A stretch of DNA of 64,000 nucleotides, taken from NCBI RefSeq assembly GCF_026210795.1, contig NC_089431.1:5704001-5768000 (forward strand), read 5' to 3'. The first letter of the stretch is position 1; each line of letters starts with the position of its first letter. Of this stretch, positions 48,941 to 60,554 are shown one piece after another. The position numbers and the translations under genes were made by a program. Under the pieces are notes generated by a model. That model had not been told where the DNA came from, searched no databases, and saw only the letters and a program-made list of their open reading frames with translations. The DNA comes from Rhizophagus irregularis. Lineage: Eukaryota; Glomeromycota; Glomeromycetes; Glomerales; Glomeraceae.

Positions 48941-49627
48941 CACTCCTGCATCAAAAGTTTAGGATTACCTTATTTTTAATAATATTTAATAAAATTTTGT
49001 TTCTAATTATATAATTTTTTTTAAAAAAAATTCTTTATATTGTAATATTTTTAAAAAAAATGCAAAATTACTATATTTTTATCTGTAAATTACATAATAC
49101 AAGGTTTTTCTTTCTATGGTAAATTTTTAACTTTTCAACCAGAGTAGTTACAATAAAATAAATACAAAATTCTAATAGTTTGGCTAAAAATTAAGTTATA
49201 TTTAAAATTTTATAAAGATTAGGTCGGTAGTTATTGAGAAATCAATTATTAAAGATTGGCAATTTATTATAAAATTTTAAAATGAATGATTTTCATATAT
49301 AAATTGCCAATTTTTAATAATTAATTTCTTAATAACTACCGACCTAATCTTTATAAAATTTTAAATATAACTTAATTTTTAGCCAAACTATTAGAATTTT
49401 GTATTTATTTTATTGTAACTACTCTGGTTGAAAAGTTAAAAATTTACCATAGAAAGAAAAACCTTGTATTATGTAATTTACAGATAATAATATAGTAATT
49501 TTGCATTTTTTTTTAAAATATTACAATATAAAGAAAAATTTTTTTAAAAAAAATTATATAATTAGAAACAAAATTTTATTAAATATTATTAAAAATAAGG
49601 TGGTCTTAAACTTTTAATGCGGGAGTG
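48941..49627. mobile_element. Palindromic MITE with Tc1/mariner-like ends
   Basis: A 687-bp near-perfect palindrome has arms of about 325 bp and a central spacer of roughly 35-40 bp (about 49265-49300). The ends read CACTCCTGCATCAAAAGTTT and the complement of AAACTTTTAATGCGGGAGTG, flanked by TA (48939-48940 and 49628-49629). TA duplication and the AAAAGTTTAxGA end are typical of Tc1/mariner. There is no coding region. Such a palindrome is prone to deletion in cloning and hard to assemble. Confidence 0.88.
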
Positions 49628-49629
49628 TA

Positions 49630-52230
49630 TATTTACTGCACCTCCTTTCGATTTTACTTCTTGACCAGAGAAAGAGGTAGTAGGAGTATTAATACATGTA
49701 AAGCACGACAGTGCTGCAATTATAAGGTCACATTGTGTCAAGTAACTGTTTTATCAGACTTATGTAATAGGTATTTTTTATATAACCAACAATAATCACC
49801 AATTAGTAAATGCCTGATAAATGAAGTTAATCTGATTACATATGTATTAACTAAAGTATTCAGAAATTTACAGCATAATTTGTTTTATCCAAAATACAAT
49901 GAAGAATATGAATATTTTTGTCATATCATCTAAACGAATACTTTATTATTTGGGGTATCAAGTAGAGGTATTGGGTGTATCATATGCAAATATGTATTTG
50001 TTACAATCTAATGTATATCAGATTTATTAAACACTTTCTAATAATAGTATTTTGTCTTGTATTTTACGTTATCTTAATTAAAAAGTAAAAAATAAATAAA
50101 GTAATTTTTTTTATGTAATATGTATAAAAGTGGGTACAAAATCTGAAAATTTTTGGGTAAATTTTTCCAAATTTTATCATTTTTTTTTCTTCCACATCAT
50201 ATATAATTGTTTGGGATCCTGTTTTAGCTGATTTCTCTTTCAGATAAATTTGCTGCCAAATTTGTTTCACAGTAAATCATCTTATTTCTTTATTTTTCTA
50301 TTAGTTTCTCACAGAATTTTCCATTACTACTTTTAGATTCCCTTCACATATTAAAATTTCTGCTACATTAAAACAAATTTTTGCAACAAAAAATTTCTAA
50401 GAAATCACTTTAAATAAAATCATCCAAACTAAATTTCACTAACTAAATATCCATTTTCTTTTTATTTTTCTAAGTCTGATTATCACTTTTAATAAACATT
50501 TATTGAAGTAACATATCACTCCTCTGATACTTTTTAGATCACGGCTGACAGTAAGAAATAACTTTTTGGTCAAAAAATTTGAAAACTTTTAGCAAACTTC
50601 CATTCAAATTCATATTAAAATATTCATAAAAGATAGAATAAGTAGTTGGTAATGTTGGAATACAAAAATAAATATCTTCATAGATACTTTTGAACTTTTT
50701 TGCCATTTTTTTTATTTTAAAATTTTTGAACTGAATGATCAGTGAAAAAAGTTCCCTCTTCATAAAAATGAAATATAGTTTGTTAGAATCACCTTATTGA
50801 GATGATTCCAATGATATTAAATTGTTATTTTTAGTATTGATAAATAATAAGTTAATTATATTAAAAAATATTATTTATAAAGATGTAAGTTTATATCATT
50901 TATTAATGTTAGAAATGCAATTTTATTATTATTGGAATTATTTCAATAGTATCTTAATAAGGTAATTCTAATAAGCTATATTTCATTTTTTTATAATTAT
51001 TAGATATCAAAAAATCAGATTTTTACACAATTTATTATCCATTAATACTAAAGATGTGATTTTACTATCATTTAAATTGTCTCAATAAAAGATTCCAACA
51101 AGTTATATTTTATTAGGATTCTGCTTACTATTAAAATATGTTACCAGTAGAAATTTTATTTTCATATGAAATTTTACCTTAGAATTTGCTTAAATTTTAT
51201 TGATTAATTAACTAAAAAGAAAAAATTATAACAATATAATATAATATAAAATTTTTCTTTATAGTAGGATCTACAAAGAGTTTTATATGTAAACTTTACC
51301 TTAGGCTATAGGATAACCTATCTTAATAGTAGGTGGGATCCTGTTTCATTCTTTTGTAATTACTAGATAGCAAAATATTATATTTTTTATCTATTAAATT
51401 AGTTAAAATAGATGATTTTTATGACAAGATCTTTTTAAAATTACTGAAAATTTAGACTTTTAAAACTTATTAAAGTGTTATATGAGTTTTATAAACATTT
51501 TAGGTTAAAACATTATATTATATAAATACAATGTTACATTTGACCTGCATTTTTCAAATTTAGGCCGGAATTACGATTTTGGCTGGAATTAAGAAATTTT
51601 GGCCAGAATTATGATTTCGAAATCATTAATTCATTAATTTTAAGTTTGATTTTAAACTTTACAGATGTATTATATATTTGATGAGAATGCTGTAACTAAA
51701 ATTTTATCATATTAATCATAATAAAAAAATAAACCTTTAATTTTGTTATACGCGCAGTGATTGATATCAAATCAGGAAATTTTCATCGGATTTTTAATTA
51801 GTACTGCGAATTATCCGGGAGTTTAACTGACCGTACAGTACAGTTTATCTATTTACCTAATTAATCGCGATCGCGTGATCGCGAAAATTTTCTCGGTGCC
51901 ACTGGTGCGCCACATCATCGGCGCAACCTGGCACACATTTCATATTTTTAATCGCTATAATTTGGTGATTAGTCTTCTCTCTCCGTTATTGTCTTCTTTC
52001 TCTTTCTTTATCTTATTTTATTTATTTATTTTTTTTTCTTAAAAAACTTTCAAATAATTAAATTGAATAGACTATTTAAAAATTATTTTCCCGAAATAAA
52101 TTAAGCTTGTTAACTTCTTATTCAGCGATTACTTGTTTTTCTTACAATTTGTTACAAATTTTGGTAATTATTTTGCTAAGAATTTTTTTAAAAAAAAGAT
52201 AATTATTATAAACATCACCTTTCATCCTAT
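49630..52230. other. A+T-rich region upstream of GCN2
   Basis: No supported gene. A repeated word family (cttattgagatgattcca, cttaataaggtaattcta, ctcaataaaagattccaa) occurs near 50790, 50950 and 51080. The stretch 51555-51840 shares ggccagaatt words and tttttaattagtactgcg with the elements at 43.6-46.4 kb and may be another fragment. The last 250 bp should hold the GCN2 promoter; a pyrimidine-rich tract (51975-52040) stands out. Confidence 0.45.
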
Positions 52231-52246
52231 GTCAAATATACAATGA
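52229..52246 (+). promoter_or_regulatory. Upstream ORF overlapping the GCN2 start
   Basis: An ATG at 52229 opens a five-codon uORF (MSNIQ) whose TGA (52244-52246) overlaps the GCN2 ATG (52243-52245) as ATGA. Overlapping stop and start codons allow termination-reinitiation. This is a reading from sequence only; it depends on the transcript including 52229. Confidence 0.5.
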
Positions 52247-55200
52247 ATAGTTCGAAAAAGCTGAGCTTGCAAGAGGCTAAGGTAGAATATGATTTATTAT
52301 TTTTCCTTAAATTCTTTCAATTTATTAATTTTCATCATATTTACGTAAATTTCTTTGATTAGCAATTACAGGATGATGAAATTGAAGCTTTAAAAGGCAA
52401 GTACGATAATATTAGACAAATTAAAAAAGTGAATATTTATTTATAATGATTACTTGTAAAAGGATACTATTTATAAACAATTTAGTTTTATAGCGATTTA
52501 TATGGATGATTTTGAACCTGTTATAAATCAAAATGCTTGGAAGCAAGTAAGTTACGTGAGAAAGTTTAAAGATCTATGACTTATTTAGTAAAACTTTTTT
52601 TTATGATTTTTAGGTTGTCCCAACAGGTCATGAATTTAGACTTCATTTGTGGCCACATGAAGAAGAATTAAAAAAGCATGTAAAGGTTGATTTACATGTG
52701 AAGTACGTAATTTGTAATTTAAAAATAGTTTTTTTTATTTGCGATACATTTTATATTAAATAAATATATTTATAAATCAAGATTTCCAAAAACATATCCT
52801 CGTGTATCACCAGAAATTAAAATTGAAAATGTTCGAGGGCTTTCATCAGAACAATTAAAACAGCTTCAGGTTGAAGTTACTAGAAAAGTAAAAGCAAATG
52901 TCGGTCAGGAAGTAGTTTTTACTATTGCAGGATTTGTGCAAGAGTTTATTACAGCAAATAATAATGGAATTCCGAATGTGGTTATACAACCGTCTTTTCA
53001 TGAGCAAATGCTGAGCAGAAATGAACAGATGTCAAAGGTTCGAAATTTATGCTATTTAGAATTCATAAAATTTTTGGATCAAATTTATTAAAATATTTAT
53101 TTTAGATTCAACAAGAAAAAGAAATAGAAAAAATTAATAAAGCTAAACAAATAAAGGAGCAAGAAGACTTGAATTTATTACAAAAAATTGAACAAGAAAA
53201 ACAGAGGCAAAAAGAGAAAATGGAAGTCGAAAGACAAAAGAGAAAACTATTAACTCGAGAATTGAAGTGCAATGATCATAATTCAATGCAATTTACAACT
53301 ATTGATTTTGATTCGCTGATAATGTTGGATCCTGACGATTCACAAGTAATTATTCTTAAAAATTATTAAAACTTTTTTCAAATGTTTTAATTAATCCATC
53401 TTATAATTATAGTGTGTACCATTTAAATCCGTAATGCTTGGCCCATCTATTGGCAAGGGTAAGTACAAAAAAGATAAAGAGGAAGTTTATTTTATTTATT
53501 AATAAGAAATTTGATTTAATTTAATTTAGGTCCAATTGGTACGACATATATAGTTCAAGCTACAAATTTTCAAATTAAAGAATCATCAACTCCTTTGAGG
53601 CATATATTAGCTCTTAAAGATATTGAAATAACCAATCCACATTATTTAGAACTTGATGGCAAGAGAAAGGTAAGTCGAACATTTTATTTCTTACGCAGAT
53701 TATGATTATAATTGTTTTTTTCTAATTATCATATTGATAAAAATAGCTTGAGGAAATAGAACAAGATCTTATTAGACTGAAAAATCTCTGTCACCCGAAC
53801 ACTGTTATTATTTATGAATCAGAACTCAAAAGATGTTTGACCGGATGGAATTTATATATTCTTATGGAATATGCAATGGGTGGAACTCTCGTTGATTTAT
53901 TGAAAAAATGCGGTGTTGTGAGATTATCATTAGCAAAAGAATATATGAGACAATTATTAACAGCTTTGGAGTATATACATAACAATAATTTTGTGCATAA
54001 AGGTAATTGATAGTGGGATAATAGTAAATGTTAGAGTAGCTGGTAGTCCTTTGGCAAAGATGGACAATACCATTTGGATACTAGTATTGCAGCGCCTCTA
54101 GTGTTTACACGGTATTGTCCTGCAGTGCGAAATCAGTAAGTTAACAATTTAATTTAAATATATTTAGATATCAAGGCTTCAAATATATTGTTTATAGAAG
54201 TCCCTGGATCAGAAGATTTTATTGCCAAATTATCCGATATTAATTATCATAGGAAGTTACTGGGTATTGTATATGTGTTATTTAACGCAATCTCAATAAA
54301 CCGAATATTAAGAGCGGATGATTAATGTATTATCGAACTAACCAATTTTTACGGCCATTATGTATTTAATTTATAAAAATGTTTAGATATGCACAAGAAT
54401 TATCCATTTACTCAAAAATCATACCCGGAAGAAGTAAATAAATGGTTAATATTATAAATTTTTATAATTGAATTTATTATTAATTTTATCTAAGTTAATA
54501 TATTTATAAATTTATATTTGCTTTAGGCTAGCTCCAGAACAAGAATCGAAACCAAACTTTTATTCTAGGTAATCGGTATAATCATTTTTTATTTGATCAT
54601 AATAATTTCTTACCGTTTTTCTAATTATTTAGGAAAACTGACATTTGGTACATGGGAATAATTTTTGTACAAATGTTATTTGGATTAAAGACAACGCAAT
54701 ATTATGATTCATTGGATTTCCTCCTTGGGTCTTGTATGTTAATTTATAATAAAAATTTCTTATCAATACTATTAGCATAGTATTGAACGTTGATCTTATA
54801 TTTATTTAGCCGAACTCGAAATACCAGATCCTGTAAAAAGCATTTTAAAAAGCATGCTTCAAATGTAAGCAAATTATTCGGTTTTTTTTATTTTATTATT
54901 TGCGATTAATAGATTGAATCTTAATTTAAATCTAGAGATCAAAGAAAAAGACCGACTCCATTAGAATTACTGAACAATTCTTTCTTTGACGAAGGAACAG
55001 CTTTTAGTAAAAATTCTGTTACAATGATAGATCCTTCTTTAAAATATATGATGTCACAAGGTTTGTTGTATGATTTGAATTTAAAAAAGCAAATTGGTAT
55101 CTTAATTAATTCTTATTTTAATAGGTCAGCGGAGTTTATCAATTCCATTTCCACTTAATAATGGAAATCATAATGAAATAGTCGGTGGTTTTGGTGATAA

Positions 55201-58200
55201 GTTATCTCATAATGCTATGTCGCCGCCTACATCAACACGACATGTTTCGTTTTCAAGATATAAGTCCGACTTTGAAGAACTTGCTTTCCTTGGTAGAGGT
55301 ACGTGTTAATATTTAACAAATCATTTATTATAAATTTTAAATACATACGTTTATATTTTTTAATTTTAGGCGGATTTGGTGAAGTTGTCAAGGCTAGGAA
55401 TAAAATAGATGGAAGGTATGTTAAAGTACACAGTCATTCTTGATATAACGGATCAATCCATTACATTAATTAAATTTTCTAAAAATTCGCTATATCGATT
55501 ATTGTCCGTTATATCTAGAATTAATGTGTATATTTAGTTTATGCACGGTAAGTATTTGTGAAGTATTAAAAATTTATTATTATTAGATATTATGCAATTA
55601 AGAAAGTGCTACTTAATCCAAATGATATTGAGAAAACGAAAAAAATTTTGAGAGAGGTTACAACGTTATCAAGGTTACATCATCAATATGTTGTAAGATA
55701 TTATACAACATGGTTTGAAGGTAAATTTTTTTTTTTTGTGAATTTTATTCTTTGAAATTTGTGTTTATAGTTTTAAATGTTAAGTGAAAAATAATTTAAA
55801 CAGATTCTGATAGCAGTTGGAATGATGCTGAGTCACTATTCAGTGAAGACATTACATTAGCAGGTGATGAAGAATCGCCATCTTCTAAAGTTAATGATGT
55901 AGACTATCAAGATTTAGATGATGATTTTGATTTAATGTTGGAGGCTTCCTCAAATCGTGGATATTCACAAATACATTTTGGCGAATCATTGTCATCTGAT
56001 AGTGATGATGAATTCGAATTACAAAACGAAGATTCTCCAAAGGAAGTAGGAGGGTATGGTGCTAGAAATAGAACCCCTGGACCAGGAAAAAAGAATAATT
56101 CAAAAGGGGAGAAAACAAGAATTCTTTATATTCAAATGGAATATTGCGAAAATAAAACGCTTAGAGATATTATTGATACAGGAATGGAAGAAGAAGAAGG
56201 ATGGAAGTAAGTTTGTGAATTAATTTTTTAATTTTATTAGTGTTTTATTTATTTAAATTTTATATTTTTAAAAAAAATTAGGATTTTTAGACAAATCGTT
56301 GAAGGACTTGGTATTTTGAGTTCTTTATTTTATGTTTATATGTTTAAAATATTAAACTAAATTTCTTGTTTAAAAAATGCCTTTGTTGTAGCTCATATTC
56401 ATAGACAGGTACATAATAATTTGAATGCAATTAATTTATTATATCATTTTATATTAATTCGGATTTTTTTCTTGTTTTATTATCAGGGAACGGTAATTGA
56501 TTATATAGCGTTTTTAAATTTCTTTTCCTTGACACCGATTATTAATCTATTTATTAACAAATAGATTCATCGTGATTTGAAACCTAGTAATATTTTCTTG
56601 GATGCTAATGGTGATGTCAAAGTATGTTTTAGTCTAAATTTGTTTATTTATGATCATAATGTCTTATTCATCTTTTAAAAAAAATGTGAATAAGATTGGA
56701 GACTTTGGATTAGCAACAACAAACAATGCTATATTTGACCCTGGTTCGTTTAGAAGTATTCAAATGGGCAACGAGGATTCTATGACTGGAGGCATGTAAA
56801 TATTTATTATTTAATTTCTATTACTGTTTATCTTATTTTGTTTTTTCTAATATTGCCATTTTAATAATTAGGCATCGGTACAACTTTATATGTCGCCCCA
56901 GAAGTTGCTAGTAACGTTACTAACGTGGTCAATGGCACGCGTTATAATCAAAAAGGTATTTAATGGTTGAGAATTTCAACATTGTTAATTTATTGTACGT
57001 CATATTGATATCTTTATCCGTTTCATTTAGTTGACATATATTCCTTGGGTAAGCGCCTGATCTGAAACCCATCTAGATATTTTATTTTGTTGTTACTGAG
57101 TTTCATTTTTATTTAGGGATAATATTTTTCGAGATATGTTATAAATTTTCTACGGAAATGGAACGTCGCGTGGTAAGAACATAAAATTGTACGGTAATTT
57201 AATTATATTAATCATCAGTACGATATTAATCAATGTTAAATAAAAAATCTATTATTTATCAAAGACAATAATGAATTTACGAAAACCTGAGATAGACTTT
57301 CCGACTGAATTTATAACCACCAAAAATAAAAATAAAATGGGGTTGATTAGATTATGTTTACAACATAATGCTAAAAATCGTCCTACAGCTTTAGAAATAC
57401 TGAAGAGTGAATTATTGCCAGCAAATATTGAGGACGAACATTTGCAAAATTTTCTTAGAGAATTAGGTTTGTATTATTTTAATTATAATAATTTTTTTTT
57501 TTTAGGGAAAAAAATTTGATAATGTGTACACCAAACATATTTAATATATTTTAACAAATTAGCGAAACCAAATACACCGTACTATCGGAAGTTGATGTCA
57601 AATTTATTTACTCAATCGTCCGATATATCGAAAGATTATACATACGATATAAATTCGGTAGGTAAAATGAAACTCCCACTTCAATATTTTTTATTAGATA
57701 TTTAACATCCGTCTTTCTTTAATAGGGAAATAACTTTGATCAACTAAGTACATTATTAACATATATTAGAGTTCGAGATCATATGATAAAAACATTTCGA
57801 CATCACGGTGCTATAGAGTTGAATACACCGTTGTTAATGCCAAAATACAATCTTTACGAGGAAGATAAGAAAGCTGTTTATTTGATTGATGCTGATGGTG
57901 GTCTTGTACAGGTAATATACATATTTTTTTTTAGAAAGAAAAAGAACAAGTATTATTGAAATTTATATTTAAAACTGCTAATTAATTTCACTTTTAGTTA
58001 CCTTATGATTTAACTGTTCCATTTGCGAGATACGTTTCTAGAAACATAACAGACTTAAAGAGATACACATTTGATCGTGTTTACAGGTAATTAATCATGT
58101 CTTGTTTTAAAAGACTAAACTCAAACTAAAGCGTAATATATATTTAGAGAGAATATTGTTGGATGCCAACCACGTATAATCGACGAAGTTGACTTTGATA

Positions 58201-60256
58201 TAGTTCATAGTTATCCTGCACCCATGGTTGCCGAAGCAGAGATAATAAAGATCGTAGATGAAATTCTTCTGGAATTCCCTCCAATTAAATCAATAAATTA
58301 TGTATTTTACGTGAATCATGCAAATATATTGCAAATAATATTTGATTGTTGTAGAATTCCCGAGGATTTAAGTAGAGGAGTTTGTGGTCTTCTTGGACAA
58401 TTAGATAAGAAATACACCTTTTCACAGATTAAGGCTCAATTAATGAATAAATATAAATTATCCAAAATGATGCTGGATGAGTTGGCATTATTTGATATTA
58501 AAGGTATTTTCATAAGATTTCTAAAGATAATTTATATTTCTACATAATATATACTCCTTTATTTTTTTTAGGTGATTTGGAATTTGTAACAAGTTCTCTT
58601 GAGAAATTAATACCATCACCTTCCATGAAATTGCAAATGAGAGAAGTTTTTAAAGGTTTTAAACTGCTATTGGATTACACAAAATCTCTTGGTGTTAATC
58701 ATGAAATAATTTTTGTTCCATTATTAGTGTTAGTGTTCTTTATGATAATTTTTTTCTACAAATAATTTTAGTTTTTTACATATTTGTCTTTATCTTCTTT
58801 AGGTATAATTGGCATTATTATAAAAATGGAATAATATTTCAAGTTGTAAATGATAATAACCGTAAAGATGTTTTAGCAGGAGGAGGAAGATATGATTGGT
58901 TAATACAACAATTTCGAAATCCTACCATTGTAAGCGGGAAAGGAAGGGCCAAACAAATTTACGGAATTGGCGTTAGTATTGCTATGCAAAAAATTGTTTT
59001 TGCGTTGGAAAATTATCAAAAAGCAATATTACATTCAAAGAAAGTTGAGGAGGAAAAGAACCTAGGCTTTTGGGCCCCTAGAAGGGTGTGTGAAAGAAAA
59101 GATATGTTAGCTTATTTTTTTAATTCTTTTATTATTAATATGTTTTGTGTCTCTCTAGTGTGATGTGTATGTAGCAAGTTTTGGAAAAGTATTATTACAA
59201 GAAAGATTAGACCTTGTAAGAGAGTTATGGGCTCATAATATCAAAGCAGATTTTATGTATGAAGAGCAAACAGATCTTACACCTGAAATTTTGACAACTA
59301 AATGTAAAAATCAAGGAATTAATTGGATAGTTATAATGAAATATAAAATTCAAGATACAACAAGCGCTTCAAGAGATGCTTTAATGACTGTAAAGATAAA
59401 AAATTTAATTAAAAAAACCGAAGAAGAAGGTGATTTATGAGGTTCCTTTGGAATTGTTTAATCTTATACTTTTTTTTATGCTTATCTAGATTTTTTTTTA
59501 ATTATTAGTCCTTCGGAGTGAAATATGTATGAAATTGAGTTCCGAGACGATGAGAGCAGATTTAATTGCACAGACCGATTATTGTTAGTTTTTCAATTAA
59601 TTTATTTTATTTATTTTTTTTTAAAAAAAAAATTTTTTTTATTTGTTCTTTCCTAATCCATTATAATTTTATTTTATTTTTTTTTTAGTATCAGCGCACG
59701 ATTATACAAGTACAAGTCTTTCAACGTCACCGGAATCTTCAAGTCGTCTATCAATAAGTGTTGTTGTTCCTCCGACACAAAAGAATAACAAAAAAATGAA
59801 ACATAAACAGAAAAAGTTGCTTATGGATAAAGGTAATATAAGATCAAATTTTTATATTACTATAGCGCATTTTAAATTTTATTCTCTTAAATTTTTTAGC
59901 ACACGATAATATATCGGGCATCGTGGAACAGATTAAAGATAATAGTGTACCTGTTTTAGCTGTAGATTTAAGTAAAGAATTACTGAGGAAAATGTCTGAT
60001 TGTAATGTATTAGAGGATGAGTCACTCAAGAATAAAAGTAAGTCTTTTTTTGTTCTACATTAATTATTTATAAATTTTTTGTAATTTTTATTTTAATTTG
60101 TTCCCAAAAGTACTGGATATTGCGCCACTTCATCAAAAAGAATATGTTCTTGAAGTTCAGGATATACTTAAAAAACAACGAAATCAAGGTCATAAACATG
60201 TCTGGTTGCACTCACATAGGGATGACTTTGGAATATTGTATCAATTTTTTAATTAA
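52243..60256 (+). CDS. GCN2, eIF2alpha kinase (39 exons)
   Basis: Exons: 52243-52281, 52363-52396, 52494-52546, 52614-52702, 52782-53037, 53106-53345, 53413-53458, 53530-53669, 53747-54002, 54168-54263, 54387-54444, 54527-54568, 54633-54733, 54810-54864, 54936-55060, 55125-55298, 55370-55415, 55587-55720, 55804-56206, 56282-56310, 56392-56408, 56487-56492, 56565-56621, 56695-56791, 56872-56955, 57031-57048, 57117-57172, 57265-57466, 57563-57657, 57726-57911, 57998-58086, 58148-58503, 58572-58728, 58803-59085, 59159-59429, 59509-59583, 59689-59832, 59900-60037, 60111-60256. They give 1630 residues without a break. Order: RWD domain (about 10-155), charged coiled coil (160-205), pseudokinase (about 240-545), kinase (about 590-925: GRGGFGEV, invariant Lys in YYAIKK, acidic insert 662-770, HRDLKPSN at 815-822, DFG at 835-837, VAPEV), HisRS-like tRNA sensor (about 1010-1440) and C-terminal domain. 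It senses uncharged tRNA and phosphorylates eIF2alpha. Two introns are GC-AG and one exon is 6 nt. Confidence 0.95.
56487..56492 (+). other. Six-nucleotide microexon of GCN2
   Basis: GGAACG lies between TATCAG and GTAATT. Including it gives HRQ-GT-IHRDLKP, which matches the normal spacing before the catalytic loop. Without it the frame stays open but two residues are lost. The exon phases (0/0) fit. Confidence 0.7.
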
Positions 60257-60554
60257 TTTGTATAACAAAAGTTAAAAATTCCGTTAACTTAGATAGTAAT
60301 TTCTGGGAATGAATATATGTACTTATGATTAAAAAAACTATTTATACTATTATTATTAAAATTAAGTTATTATATTTTCCAATTTTCTCGATAATCTATT
60401 TAATATGCAGTAGATTATTACAAAAACGATGGTTGTTCCTATAAAAGGACAGAAATCGCGTAATAATTGCACGTCCTTTAACAATAAAATGGGTTAAAAA
60501 AAAAATTTCTTTTTCGCAAAAGGAAAAAATTTCGATATAGATTTTATTCTAGTC
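60257..60554. other. Spacer between GCN2 and helicase gene
   Basis: About 300 bp holds the GCN2 3' end and the helicase promoter. An ataaaaggac-like TATA candidate occurs at about 60440-60450. No other gene fits. Confidence 0.5.

Noticed and set aside
54003-54167. tRNA-like gene in GCN2 intron 9
   Set aside because: The G+C-richer stretch has an inverted repeat but no cloverleaf, A box or B box.
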